NCBI GenBank assembly: GCA_964641545.1 | Contig: CAZXLT010000001.1 | Location: 90,395 to 154,394 of the forward strand | From: CAZXLT01 sp964641545 | Lineage (GTDB): Bacteria > Patescibacteriota > Saccharimonadia > Saccharimonadales > AWTP1-31 | Length of the DNA stretch: 64,000 nucleotides | Direction of reading: 5' to 3' | In this document: positions 1 to 9,049 of the stretch, one piece after another | Layout of the letters: each line of letters begins with the position of its first letter | How positions within the stretch are numbered: position 1 is the first letter of the stretch | Position numbers and translations under genes: made by a program | Notes under the pieces: generated by a model | Seen by the model: the letters and a program-made list of their open reading frames with translations, nothing else | Databases searched by the model: none | Told to the model about the DNA's origin: nothing

Positions 1-91
1 CGCCAGATATATCACGGTCCTGGTAGCGACTTACGCGCCAGCCAATTCCTAGTATTAGACAAAGCACAACCAATGGAAGCCATCGTTTCAT
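1..91 (-). CDS. N-terminus of an unknown membrane or exported protein (cut by window edge)
   Basis: An open frame starts at ATG 91-89 and runs off the left edge of the window. The first residues are MKRWLPLVVLCLILGIGWRV, a positively charged start followed by a hydrophobic stretch, as in a signal anchor or signal peptide. A TATAAT box lies 8 nt before the ATG, so the mRNA is probably leaderless. Too little is visible to name the protein. It is divergent from the hydrolase gene at 168. Confidence 0.5.
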   Translation of the reverse strand, partial: MKRWLPLVVLCLILGIGWRVSRYQDRDISG

Positions 92-167
92 TTCAATATA
101 TTATACGCTACTTTTGTCAATCTTCTTACGCTTGCACGTCCCGCAAAGTTTGCCGTAGAGTATAGCA

Positions 168-1085
168 ATGGCCTCGTCAAAGAATCCAGCTGATTACATA
201 GTGCCGTTGTATATGAACGGACTGCAGGGTCGGATGCTTCGCCTACCTGCTCCGAAGAAAAAAAATCGCGAGATCTTATTTGTTTATGGACACCACGCAA
301 GCATCGAGCGCCAGTTTGGTATAACCGAGGTGCTGAATCGCTATGGTGCTGTCACTGTCCCAGACTTACCCGGCTTTGGTGGCATGCAAAGCTACTATCG
401 CATTGGCGAAAAACCAACAATTGATGCGTTAGCTGACTACCTAGCTTCATTTGTACAGCTAAGATACAAACGAAAACGGATTACTATTGTAGCGCTATCG
501 CTTGGCTTTGCTATCACAACTCGAATGCTGCAAAAATATCCGGAGATTGCAAAAAAAGTTGACTTGCTTATTAGTGTCGTCGGTTTTGTTAATAATGAAG
601 AGTTTCGATTCAAGCGACATAACTATTGGTTGATGAGATGTAGCGCAAGTTTATTCTCAAACCGTATACCTGCCTGGATCGGGCATAATTTATTTCTTCG
701 TCCGTCGTTTATTCGTGCAGTATACAAACTTCAGGCCAAATCTAACCCAAAGCTCAAAGATGCGAACATTGAAGAACGTGATAAGCGGATTGAATTCGAA
801 GTAAAACTCTGGCAAATTAACGAACTTCGGACCTATATGGAAACGGGTCTTTCAATGCTTAAACTCGATCTGTGCAATGCCCAGGTTGATCTACCGGTTT
901 ATCATGTTGCTGTGAGCAATGATCGTTACTTTAATAACGATATTGTCGAGCAGCATCTCAACGTGATCTACAACAAAGTTACGATTATTCCGGCACGCTT
1001 GCCTGCTCATGCCCCAACGGTTGTAGCAACTGCCAAAGAGGCTATCGGTATCATCCCTATAAAAGTTCGCAAACTTCTTGCATAG
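168..1085 (+). CDS. alpha/beta-hydrolase fold protein
   Basis: The 305-aa product has the layout of an alpha/beta hydrolase: an early strand followed by YGHHAS in the oxyanion-hole region, then VPDLPGFGG, a nucleophile elbow ALSLGF with the candidate Ser near residue 111, and a late His in AHAP that could complete the triad. The elbow reads A-x-S-x-G rather than G-x-S-x-G. No signal peptide is visible, so it is probably cytoplasmic. The substrate cannot be inferred. It opens a + strand run with two glycosyltransferases and a permease, so a role in lipid or envelope metabolism is possible but unproven. A TAGAGT box 6 nt before ATG suggests a leaderless start. Confidence 0.7.
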   Translation: MASSKNPADYIVPLYMNGLQGRMLRLPAPKKKNREILFVYGHHASIERQFGITEVLNRYGAVTVPDLPGFGGMQSYYRIGEKPTIDALADYLASFVQLRYKRKRITIVALSLGFAITTRMLQKYPEIAKKVDLLISVVGFVNNEEFRFKRHNYWLMRCSASLFSNRIPAWIGHNLFLRPSFIRAVYKLQAKSNPKLKDANIEERDKRIEFEVKLWQINELRTYMETGLSMLKLDLCNAQVDLPVYHVAVSNDRYFNNDIVEQHLNVIYNKVTIIPARLPAHAPTVVATAKEAIGIIPIKVRKLLA

Positions 1086-1108
1086 CAGATCCTGGTATAC
1101 TGGTAGTC

Positions 1109-2227
1109 ATGAGAATCGGTATAGTCTGTCCATATAACTATTTTCGGCCAGGCGGAGTCCAGACGTGTATTCGTGAGTTAAGCATTGAACTGCGTAGACG
1201 TGGACACTATGTACGTGTCATCGCACCAAAACCACGTGTCTTGCCAGATCAAATTGAAGATGGCGTTATATTGCTGGGTGGTTCAGCAGAGTTTAACACA
1301 CCGTTTCATACTAAAGCTGACATAGGAATCACGCGCGACACCGAACTTATTGATAATCTGTTTGAAAAAGAACAATTCGATATTTTGCATGTACACGAAC
1401 CAGGGTTGCCCTTATTCGGGGTGCAGCTGATTGCACGGTCGACCGCAAAAAATATTGGCACCATGCACGCCTCCCTGCCCGACAGCATGATCAGCAAGTC
1501 ATTTGAAAAACTAATGACTCCAGTAGCGCGCTACATCATGCCGCGACTTCATGCTGCAAGTGCAGTTTCGGAAGTAGCCAAGAATATTGCCCTTGGCTAC
1601 GGCCCTAAAACCGACATACAGGTGATCCCGAACGGGATTCGATTAAGCAATTACAAGCCATCAAAAAGTCCCAAACGTAAGAACTCAAAAAAAACTATTT
1701 TATATGTTGGACGTCTCGAGACCAGAAAGGGCGTCGCGCATCTAATTCGTGCTTACGCAGACCTAGCCGAACGGCAAAAGGACGTGGAGTTAGTAATTGT
1801 CGGCGATGGTCGATTACGATCTCGCTTGGAGGCACAAGTTGCCAAATATCGCGTGCCGCACGTTTCATTCTTGGGCTTTGTTTCTGAAGAACGCAAGCAA
1901 GAACTTATGCAGGCCGCAGATATTTTTTGTAGCCCCGCACTATTTGGTGAAAGTTTCGGGATTGTACTCTTAGAGGCAATGGCTTGCGGAGCTGTGGTTG
2001 TCTGCGGTAACAACCCTGGTTATCAAACCGTAATGGTTGATCGTGGACGGTTGAGTTTAGTGGACCCCGAAGCGACAGAAGAATTTAGCCAGCGCTTAGA
2101 GCTGCTTTTGTACGACGAGGAGGTAAGGAGACTGTGGCTCAGCTGGGCGGAACAGCATGTTAAACAATTCGACTACCCGTTGGTTGTTGACCAGTATGAG
2201 AATCTGTATAAACGAGTTTTAGCGTAA
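1109..2227 (+). CDS. GT4 family glycosyltransferase (PimA-like)
   Basis: The 372-aa product is a GT-B fold glycosyltransferase of family 4. The N-terminal domain begins MRIGIVCPYNYFRPGGVQ, with the glycine-rich loop typical of acceptor-binding domains. The C-terminal domain has LYVGRLETRKG, VIVGDG and the E-x7-E region GESFGIVLLEAMACG, which binds the nucleotide sugar. It resembles enzymes that add mannose or glucose to phosphatidylinositol or diacylglycerol, but the sugar and acceptor are not determined by sequence alone. TATACT ends 7 nt before the ATG, a probable leaderless start. A second GT4 gene follows 5 nt downstream, so the two probably act in succession on one glycolipid or polysaccharide. 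Confidence 0.85.
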   Translation: MRIGIVCPYNYFRPGGVQTCIRELSIELRRRGHYVRVIAPKPRVLPDQIEDGVILLGGSAEFNTPFHTKADIGITRDTELIDNLFEKEQFDILHVHEPGLPLFGVQLIARSTAKNIGTMHASLPDSMISKSFEKLMTPVARYIMPRLHAASAVSEVAKNIALGYGPKTDIQVIPNGIRLSNYKPSKSPKRKNSKKTILYVGRLETRKGVAHLIRAYADLAERQKDVELVIVGDGRLRSRLEAQVAKYRVPHVSFLGFVSEERKQELMQAADIFCSPALFGESFGIVLLEAMACGAVVVCGNNPGYQTVMVDRGRLSLVDPEATEEFSQRLELLLYDEEVRRLWLSWAEQHVKQFDYPLVVDQYENLYKRVLA

Positions 2228-2232
2228 TCCAT

Positions 2233-3354
2233 ATGAAGATTGGCTTTGTCCTCGACGATACGCTCGACGTTGCAGACGGCGTTCAGCAATATGTAAAAAC
2301 ACTAGGCGTTTGGCTAGAGTCCCAAGGACATACTGTTCACTACCTTGTTGCCTCATCTCGCGAAAATCCAAATGCTCGTGCGTTATCGAGAACTCTTGGT
2401 CTCAGGTTCAATAAAAATCGAGTACGCTTGCCACTACCAGTGAGTAAACGTAAGCTCAAAAAAATATTACGCGAAGAAAGCTACGATGTTTTACACGTCC
2501 AAATGCCTTATGCTCCTTGGTTTTCGGGCAACATAATTTTGGCAGCACCATCATCAACTGCAATAGTTGGCACATTTCACGTTGTCGTAGACTCAGTGGC
2601 TGTGGCTAAGATTTCCACGGCGCTTCGTGTTGTCTACAGGAAGACTCGTCGGCGCTTCAATGAGGTATGTGCTGTTTCCCCTGCTGCTCAACAGTACCTT
2701 AAGAAAAGCATTGGGCTAGAAGCACAGGTGATACCGAATGCGGTCAATCTTGCTAGATTTAGTGCTGCAAAAAAACGAACCGAGCTAGACAACAATAAAG
2801 TCACCATTCTTTTCTTGGGTCGACTGGTTGAGCGTAAAGGTGTTGAGTATTTGTTAAAAGCTTTTGCATTGCTGCAGGACGGCGCGAACTACAGGCTTGT
2901 AATTGTTGGCGACGGACCGCTACGTAAAAAACTGGAAGCGTTGGTTCGATCGCTCAACATTTCGTCGTCAGTACAGTTCGCAGGTTTTATTGATGAGGCA
3001 GACAAAGCGGGCTATCTTGCTGCGGCTGATATTGCTGTTTTTCCGGCAACGGGTGGTGAAAGTTTTGGGATCGTCCTGATAGAAGCGATGGCGGCGGGTG
3101 CAGGTGTTGTCGTTGGTGGTGACAACCCTGGCTATAACTCGGTGCTCAGATCTTTGCCGCAAACGCTTTTTGCTCCCGCAGACAGCACAGAGTTGGCTCG
3201 GTGCCTAGAGCTATTCCTAAAGGATAAAAAATTGAGCTCAACAATACATGCTGCACAGGCAAAACTTGTAAAACAGTACGATGTTGAAAATGTTGGCAAG
3301 CAGATCCTTCAGATGTACCACCAGGCTATACAGCAAATTGCAAAGGTGACATAA
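2233..3354 (+). CDS. GT4 family glycosyltransferase, second of a pair
   Basis: The 373-aa protein has the same GT-B architecture as its upstream neighbour: an N-terminal MKIGFVLDDTLDVADGVQQ loop, then FLGRLVERKGVEYL, VIVGDGPLRKKL and the nucleotide-sugar site GESFGIVLIEAMAAG. The two are clearly homologous (both have a conserved NPGY after the donor site) but diverged, which fits an old duplication with different acceptors. It begins 5 nt after the first gene, so the two are probably co-transcribed. The product sugar is unknown. Confidence 0.85.
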   Translation: MKIGFVLDDTLDVADGVQQYVKTLGVWLESQGHTVHYLVASSRENPNARALSRTLGLRFNKNRVRLPLPVSKRKLKKILREESYDVLHVQMPYAPWFSGNIILAAPSSTAIVGTFHVVVDSVAVAKISTALRVVYRKTRRRFNEVCAVSPAAQQYLKKSIGLEAQVIPNAVNLARFSAAKKRTELDNNKVTILFLGRLVERKGVEYLLKAFALLQDGANYRLVIVGDGPLRKKLEALVRSLNISSSVQFAGFIDEADKAGYLAAADIAVFPATGGESFGIVLIEAMAAGAGVVVGGDNPGYNSVLRSLPQTLFAPADSTELARCLELFLKDKKLSSTIHAAQAKLVKQYDVENVGKQILQMYHQAIQQIAKVT

Positions 3355-3361
3355 TACGGTT

Positions 3362-4453
3362 ATGAGTATTTTAAAACCTAAAGTAGAAATAACGATTGCC
3401 AACAGAACAATATTAAAAATTATTGCCATTATTCTTGTTGCAATGCTCGGATTGCGAGCGGTAATTGCCCTAGCCCATCCAATCACTCTTATTTTGATTG
3501 CTTTTTTCCTTGCGCTTGCCCTCAATCCGGCGGTTACTTGGGTTTCAAAACGACTAAAGCATAAAAATCGAGCGTTAGCCACGGGGATTGCATTTAGCGG
3601 CGTACTTATTACCTTGGCTACCTTCTTTTCGCTCGTCATTCCTCCACTCGTAAGTCAGGTGACCGAGTTTATTAAAGACGTGCCAGCTACGGTTGAGAAC
3701 GTCAAAACACAAGATTCAGCAATTGGTAGAGCTATTCGGCGCTACGAGCTTGACAAACAAGTTGATCAATTTTCGCGTGACTTCAGTAAACGGATTGGTC
3801 CCAAGCCTGTTATTGACACTGCTAGCCGCGTAGGTGGAGTGTTTGTTTCGATTCTAGCAGTTCTTGCAATGACATTTATGATGCTGAACGAGGGACCTCG
3901 CTGGCTTGATCGATTACTTATGCTTATCCCGGCTTCTAAGCGTGAATATAAACGAAAACTTATTGGCAAAATGTATTCCATGGTTACTGGCTACGTGACA
4001 GGACAGGTGATTATGTCGGCAATTGCTGCTTCGTTCTTGTTGATTGCTCTGGTTGTGATTTCGTCGCTCATGAACGTGTCGATTAATGCTGTTGCCTTGG
4101 CAGGTATAGCTGCGTTCTTTGGACTGATTCCTATGATTGGTAATCCGATCACAGCGTTTATTGTGGTTAGCGCATGTCTGCTGACGTCACCAAACATGGC
4201 ACTTGTAGTGCTAATTTACTTTATTGTTTATGGACAGTTAGAAAACATAACGTTACAACCCTACATTCAGTCGCGACAAAACGAGCTAACTCCACTCACA
4301 GTTTTTGTGGCCGCGCTACTTGGCATAAGTTACGCAGGTATAATCGGTGCTTTGTTTGCCATACCGGTTGCAGGCTGTCTTAAGATTTTGTTCGTCGATT
4401 GGGGAAGTGAACGCGGATACTTGGCTAACCAGAAATCCGAGACCAAAGAGTAA
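3362..4453 (+). CDS. AI-2E/PerM family membrane transporter
   Basis: The 363-aa integral membrane protein belongs to the AI-2E (PerM, formerly UPF0118) family. Hydrophobic helices lie at about residues 10-60 and 70-95, followed by a long soluble region (about 100-150), then several helices to the C-terminus with the family-typical GLIPMIGNPI and YGQLENITLQPYIQSR segments. Family members export or exchange small solutes; the substrate here is unknown. CATAAT stands 6 nt before the ATG, so this gene may also have its own leaderless promoter although it follows the GT4 pair by 7 nt. Its last 29 nt overlap convergently with the end of cysS. Confidence 0.85.
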   Translation: MSILKPKVEITIANRTILKIIAIILVAMLGLRAVIALAHPITLILIAFFLALALNPAVTWVSKRLKHKNRALATGIAFSGVLITLATFFSLVIPPLVSQVTEFIKDVPATVENVKTQDSAIGRAIRRYELDKQVDQFSRDFSKRIGPKPVIDTASRVGGVFVSILAVLAMTFMMLNEGPRWLDRLLMLIPASKREYKRKLIGKMYSMVTGYVTGQVIMSAIAASFLLIALVVISSLMNVSINAVALAGIAAFFGLIPMIGNPITAFIVVSACLLTSPNMALVVLIYFIVYGQLENITLQPYIQSRQNELTPLTVFVAALLGISYAGIIGALFAIPVAGCLKILFVDWGSERGYLANQKSETKE

Positions 4454-5843
4454 TATCCCCAGCGTCTTTGAGTTCTATTCCTTGTTTCAGTAAGTCTTCA
4501 CGGAGACTATCCGCAAGAGTAAAATCGTTATCACACCTAGCCTGTGAACGGCGATTAATAATTTCTCGTTGAGATTTAGTTATATCTTTTGAATCTAGTA
4601 AGCGCATTCCGAATAACCCGTCTAAGAGCTCTAGAAACTGCATAAAATCATCTATGTTCGAAATATGAATACCGCCGTGAGCGAACGTTGCGACATGGTC
4701 TATCGCTTGGCTAATTATGCTTAGTGCTTCTGGCGTGTTAAGGTCATCACGCAGTGCTTGCCTGATCTGAGTAGACAATTTTTCAAAATAATCCGTTCCT
4801 AATGAGCCAAAATCTCCCTCGCTTTGAAAACGTAAATCGGCAAATGCTTGCAGCACGATTCGTCTATTGCGTGCAGCTTCTAAGTTTTTCCAACTGAAAT
4901 TACTTTCTGTTCGGTAATGACTTTGTAACATAAGCATACGGAAGTCCAAAGCCGTGAAACCCTTTTCTGCGAGATCGTCTAATGTGTAAAAATTTTTTAA
5001 ACTTTTACTCATTTTGTTGCCATCTACCTTAATAAAGTTTCGATGCAACCAATAGTTTACGAAAGGTTTACCGGTTAATGCTTCTGTCTGCGCAATTTCG
5101 TTAGTGTGATGAACTGGAATGTGATCTATCCCCCCGGTGTGAATGTCGATCTGATCTCCAAGCAGTTCACGGCTCATCACAGAACACTCTAGGTGCCAAC
5201 CAGGAAATCCGTTTCCCCAGGGGCTTTTCCACTCCATGTCTCGCTTTTCATTTGCATGGGTCAGTTTCCATAACGCAAAGTCTGTTGGATTTTTTTTGCC
5301 CGACTCGTCAACTCGTTTCCCTGCTTGCAGGCCTGCTATATCGAGACGCGCAAGCTTTCCGTAATCTTTTAATTTTGATGTATCAAAATAAATTCCTTCA
5401 TTTTGAATAGCGTACGTAAAGCCCTTTTCTTCCAGCGTGCGCACAAAGTCTATTTGCTGAGGTATATAATCGGTCGCTCGAGGTTGATGCGTGGGTTTGA
5501 TTATATTGAGGTCTTCCGTGCCAAGTTCTGCCCGTTTTATATAATGGAGTGCGATATCCCAGGCGGTTTTCCGTTGTTCTTTGGCAGCTTTCGCAAGTTT
5601 GTCTTCGCCCTCGTCTTCGTCACTTACCAAATGTCCAACATCTGTATAATTTTGCACGTGGTTGACAGTATACCCGGCATCACGCAGTACGCGCACCAAA
5701 ATATCCCAAGCTATGTAGCTACTCCAGTTGCCAATGTGCGGCTCATCATATACGGTCAGACCACATGCGTAAAGCGAGACAGTCCCCGGCTTACGAGGCT
5801 TGAACTCACGCACTGATCGAGTCATTGTGTCATACAGCTTCAT
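4425..5843 (-). CDS. cysS: cysteinyl-tRNA synthetase
   Basis: The 472-aa class I synthetase charges tRNA-Cys. It shows the opening LYACGLTVYDEPHIGN with the HIGH-type motif (HIGN form), the zinc ligands (Cys in LYACG, then WHLECS and the downstream HH pair), and KMSKS in the catalytic loop. Length is normal for the family. The start ATG overlaps the stop of the upstream DHH gene in ATGA, so translation is coupled. Unlike several other proteins here, it keeps its zinc site. The 3' end overlaps the convergent permease gene. Confidence 0.96.
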   Translation of the reverse strand: MKLYDTMTRSVREFKPRKPGTVSLYACGLTVYDEPHIGNWSSYIAWDILVRVLRDAGYTVNHVQNYTDVGHLVSDEDEGEDKLAKAAKEQRKTAWDIALHYIKRAELGTEDLNIIKPTHQPRATDYIPQQIDFVRTLEEKGFTYAIQNEGIYFDTSKLKDYGKLARLDIAGLQAGKRVDESGKKNPTDFALWKLTHANEKRDMEWKSPWGNGFPGWHLECSVMSRELLGDQIDIHTGGIDHIPVHHTNEIAQTEALTGKPFVNYWLHRNFIKVDGNKMSKSLKNFYTLDDLAEKGFTALDFRMLMLQSHYRTESNFSWKNLEAARNRRIVLQAFADLRFQSEGDFGSLGTDYFEKLSTQIRQALRDDLNTPEALSIISQAIDHVATFAHGGIHISNIDDFMQFLELLDGLFGMRLLDSKDITKSQREIINRRSQARCDNDFTLADSLREDLLKQGIELKDAGDITLWSRISG

Positions 5844-6850
5844 TGTTTTGATTCTGCTTCCAACAGCTTTGCTGCTTCTGCAATTAGTTCTTTTTGTAGC
5901 TCATCAAGCTTCCATCCGAAAACTTTGAATCCAGCCGCGCCTGGATGACCACCTCCACCAAATTTTGCGGCTAAATCACCCGCAATGGTAGAGCCAAAAT
6001 TACAGCGAAGTTTGCCTGTTATCTTTCCGTCCGGATAACTTTTAATTGCAACACTAATTTTTACTCCTTCAGCAAACCGTAACTCTTCGAGCGCTAGTAC
6101 GCCAGGATTATAGAGCGGACTGTAGGTTTCAATTTCTTTCCATGGGATTGAAACAATTGCTAACTGATTGTCGATAAAATACTCTATTCGCTCCAGAAGC
6201 TTTGCTTTATATGCAATAATTTCAAGCGGCTTGCTCATAGCAGCTCGACGTCGATCGTCAAGCTCTGCAAGGTTAACGCCGCTCTCAACAAGCTTGGCCA
6301 ATGTAAACACACTTTTTGCTGTAACATTTTCGGTGGTTAATCCTAAAGAATCCGCCAAAATTGAGCATGCTAACAAATCGCATGCAGAGCGAGTAAGCTT
6401 CCATTTGTTTTCGGTTGCAACTTCAAAAAGTAGCTCTCCTGTTGAGACGGCGTTTTGATCTATGGCTGGCTCGTACTCAAAAGGTAAATCAACTGTGCTA
6501 CTGTGGTGATCGAATACAATGCAGGGGCGTGATTTTAATGCACCTAGTTGGTTATTTTGCACTAGTTTCTCAAGAAGCGTGATGGTAGAGCAGTCTACAA
6601 TAATAGACACATCGAAGTTGTTGGGTAGTTCGTTGGAAACACGATCATATCCAGGTATATAAGCGAGGTACTTTGGTATGTCGACACCGCAGTATAGGCT
6701 CGTTGTCTTTCCTAGCTCACCGAGTATTTCCTCTAGCGCCAAGGCGCTGGCCAAGCTGTCCGCATCCGGGTTATCTGCTTGGATGATCAAGACATGTTTA
6801 GCGGTGTTTAATGCCTCTGCGGCAGTTTTGGTAAGCAATGTTTTCGTCAT
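5840..6850 (-). CDS. DHH/DHHA1 phosphoesterase (NrnA-like)
   Basis: The 336-aa protein has an N-terminal DHH domain (NPDADS near residue 28, VDCS, then FDHHSS) that binds two metal ions, and a C-terminal DHHA1 domain with GGGGHPGAAG. This arrangement is that of bifunctional oligoribonuclease and pAp phosphatase NrnA, which degrades nano-RNA and recycles pAp; hydrolysis of cyclic dinucleotides is another family activity. The first motif reads NPDAD rather than HPDGD. TATACT lies 9 nt before the ATG. It is upstream of, and coupled to, cysS. Confidence 0.85.
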   Translation of the reverse strand: MTKTLLTKTAAEALNTAKHVLIIQADNPDADSLASALALEEILGELGKTTSLYCGVDIPKYLAYIPGYDRVSNELPNNFDVSIIVDCSTITLLEKLVQNNQLGALKSRPCIVFDHHSSTVDLPFEYEPAIDQNAVSTGELLFEVATENKWKLTRSACDLLACSILADSLGLTTENVTAKSVFTLAKLVESGVNLAELDDRRRAAMSKPLEIIAYKAKLLERIEYFIDNQLAIVSIPWKEIETYSPLYNPGVLALEELRFAEGVKISVAIKSYPDGKITGKLRCNFGSTIAGDLAAKFGGGGHPGAAGFKVFGWKLDELQKELIAEAAKLLEAESKQ

Positions 6851-6885
6851 ATATTCCCTAGTATACGGGCTATGTACGCTTACGG

Positions 6886-7494
6886 CTAGTTGACGGCCTG
6901 TCGACCTTCTAGCGCGCGCGTCAATGTGATTTGATCTGCATACTCAAGATCAACACCTATTGGTAGTCCTTGTGCTAGTCGGGTTACCTTAATATCGTGT
7001 CCAGCAAGTTGTTGGTTAATGTAAAGTGCTGTTGACTCACCTTCAACGCTCGCGTTGGTTGCCATTATTATTTCAACGACCTTGTCGTCTTCAACCCGCT
7101 GGAGTAGTTCTTTAACATGTAGTTGGTCTGGTGTTATTCCGTCGATCGGCGAAATAAGTCCCCCCAAAACGTGGTAGGTTCCTGTATATTGACCGGTTTT
7201 TTCTAGTGCAACCACATCATAGGGTTCCGCTACAATTGCCACAATTGTTCTGTCTCGTGATGGATCGCTGTATAAATGGGATACCTTTTCGCCCTTTTGT
7301 ATGAGTGCAAATGTTTTGGGACAGTAGTCTACATTTTTATGAACAGTGCTTATGGCACTCGCTAATTTTCCGGCCACAGCTGCGTCATTGCGCAGTAGAT
7401 AGTATGCAAAACGCTCTGCGGTACGTGGTCCAACCCCCGGTAGCGAACCAAGCGCACTAATCAAGTCCTCAAGTGCAGCTGGCAGAATATGCAT
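6886..7494 (-). CDS. recR: recombination mediator RecR, without zinc-finger cysteines
   Basis: The 202-aa protein has the RecR layout: an N-terminal helix-hairpin-helix (SLPGVGPRTAERFAYYLL), a middle region, and a Toprim domain (IVAEPYDVVALEKTGQYTGTYHVLGG, SPIDGI). RecR loads RecA onto gapped DNA with RecF and RecO. The middle region normally carries four zinc-binding Cys; here only one Cys (DYCPK) remains and the second pair reads SHLYSD. It follows ybaB by 10 nt, the classic ybaB-recR pairing. No strong Shine-Dalgarno precedes the ATG, so coupling to ybaB is likely. Confidence 0.93.
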   Translation of the reverse strand: MHILPAALEDLISALGSLPGVGPRTAERFAYYLLRNDAAVAGKLASAISTVHKNVDYCPKTFALIQKGEKVSHLYSDPSRDRTIVAIVAEPYDVVALEKTGQYTGTYHVLGGLISPIDGITPDQLHVKELLQRVEDDKVVEIIMATNASVEGESTALYINQQLAGHDIKVTRLAQGLPIGVDLEYADQITLTRALEGRQAVN

Positions 7495-7504
7495 TACGTG
7501 TAGC

Positions 7505-7798
7505 CTATAAACCGAGATCGCCTAGTGCGCCCATCATTGGTTGCATCTTTTCAGCTGCCAACTTCTGGCTCTGCGCGATTGCGTCCTTTACGGCATCTTC
7601 AACCCATCGCTCAAGCTCCCGAATGTCATCTAGATCTACGCTTTCTGGATCAATATGAATTTTCTTAATCTTTTGTTCGCCTGTAATTTCAACGCGCACA
7701 GCACCATCACCCTGTTCTACAGTGATAACTTGTTTTTGCAGTTCTTTTTGTAACTTTTTAACTTTTAATAGCATCTTAGCCTGATCAAAACGACTCAT
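7505..7798 (-). CDS. YbaB/EbfC family nucleoid-associated protein
   Basis: The 97-aa product matches the YbaB/EbfC family: an N-terminal helix rich in K and Q (KMLLKVKKLQKELQKQ), a central strand region (GDGAVRVEITGEQKIKKIHID), and a C-terminal helix with AQSQKLAAEKM. These proteins form DNA-binding dimers and are almost always next to recR or dnaX, as here. A strong AAAGGAGG lies 4 nt before ATG, and TATACT is further upstream, so this is a leadered transcription start for ybaB-recR. Confidence 0.92.
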   Translation of the reverse strand: MSRFDQAKMLLKVKKLQKELQKQVITVEQGDGAVRVEITGEQKIKKIHIDPESVDLDDIRELERWVEDAVKDAIAQSQKLAAEKMQPMMGALGDLGL

Positions 7799-7831
7799 AC
7801 ATCCTCCTTTGGATAGACTTAGTATAGCATT

Positions 7832-9013
7832 TTACAGTGGTTGGTTGTAGACACTGCGCGTAGCGGGTGTTTGAGGCCACGCTATGAAATAGTGCTGTAA
7901 ATTGTACCAGCTAACGGTTATAAAGCTGACACCTAGCAGAACATATAAAAGTCCACGAGCAAACGGATTAATTGGAAACACGCTAAACCACTGGCTTAGC
8001 ATAAATGCCAGACCAGAAGCGACCAGTATGTAACAAATTGGTAGCAGCACTGGCAGTAGCAATACTTTCATACCAACTAATACCCATAGCAGTAAGCCGA
8101 CTGCCATCACAGATTTACTTCGATCGAGTCGCCAGTTAATCGCAAAATGGTACACACCTAAAATAGCGAAAATGCTACTGAAGAAGTCAAGCAGCGGCAA
8201 TCGTCCAAGCCAAAGTGCTGGGTTAAATGGAGCCCTCCAAAAAAGGTATCCTAGACTTTGCAGCATCGTAAGTGGAGTGCGAACAATATCGCTCAACACA
8301 GACGATCTTGAGATGCCCATCCATTCAAAGAATATCGTCTGATTCTGAAAAACATTGAAGGCTAATGGTGCAATTAGCACTATGAATATCGCAAAACCTC
8401 CAAACGCAAATAAACGAGATGTTCTAAAGAATTGACCCAACGTCTTGTAGCGGAATGCTGCACTAGCTAGTATTAACCAGACAAAACCCGGAATGTATAA
8501 GAGCAAGCCAGCGGCAAGTCCACTTAACAGAGGAGCGAAACGGTTGTGAGGATGATTTTTGAGCCAAATACCGAAGGCTAAAAAGCCGACAATCGAGGTT
8601 TGTAACACAAAAGTGTCGCCGAGCCGAGCGATATGTAGCATCCAGGCTGATGATACGAACAGCCAACTCGTTATTATGGCGACTCTTTGACTAAACCAGT
8701 GTTTGATAACATAAAAAAACAGCCAGATTGCTATAAATGAACAAGCTGCGCTCGTTAACCGAGCAGCCAAAACAGGTTGCTCCACCAACTTATTTGTAGC
8801 CAGTTGAAATAATCTGTAGGGAGCAAACAGCATGTTGGTTCTAATAATTTCTAAAGAGTTCAGCCGAAATGTTGCTTCCTCGACCGAAGCGCCAGGCAGC
8901 AAGATGCGCAAACGAAACAGCAATAGCCCTGCAATAACAACGCACGCAGAAAAGTAACCCAGTAGTGGCTGCCACATATCAAACAGGCGAAGTCGAAGAT
9001 CTTTGGTCCTCAT
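7832..9013 (-). CDS. polytopic membrane protein, GT-C (PMT-like) candidate
   Basis: The 393-aa protein has about ten hydrophobic segments and short charged loops. An N-terminal helix (about residues 18-35) is followed by an external loop with ASVEEATFRLNS, an arrangement seen in family 39-type GT-C glycosyltransferases that use lipid-linked sugars. The canonical acidic pair of the first loop is not clear, so the assignment is only structural. A TATACT box lies 16 nt before ATG. It sits between dnaB and ybaB with no evident functional tie. Confidence 0.55.
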   Translation of the reverse strand: MRTKDLRLRLFDMWQPLLGYFSACVVIAGLLLFRLRILLPGASVEEATFRLNSLEIIRTNMLFAPYRLFQLATNKLVEQPVLAARLTSAACSFIAIWLFFYVIKHWFSQRVAIITSWLFVSSAWMLHIARLGDTFVLQTSIVGFLAFGIWLKNHPHNRFAPLLSGLAAGLLLYIPGFVWLILASAAFRYKTLGQFFRTSRLFAFGGFAIFIVLIAPLAFNVFQNQTIFFEWMGISRSSVLSDIVRTPLTMLQSLGYLFWRAPFNPALWLGRLPLLDFFSSIFAILGVYHFAINWRLDRSKSVMAVGLLLWVLVGMKVLLLPVLLPICYILVASGLAFMLSQWFSVFPINPFARGLLYVLLGVSFITVSWYNLQHYFIAWPQTPATRSVYNQPL

Positions 9014-9049
9014 AATGCTTATGGATACCAGTATATCACTGTCGCTGGT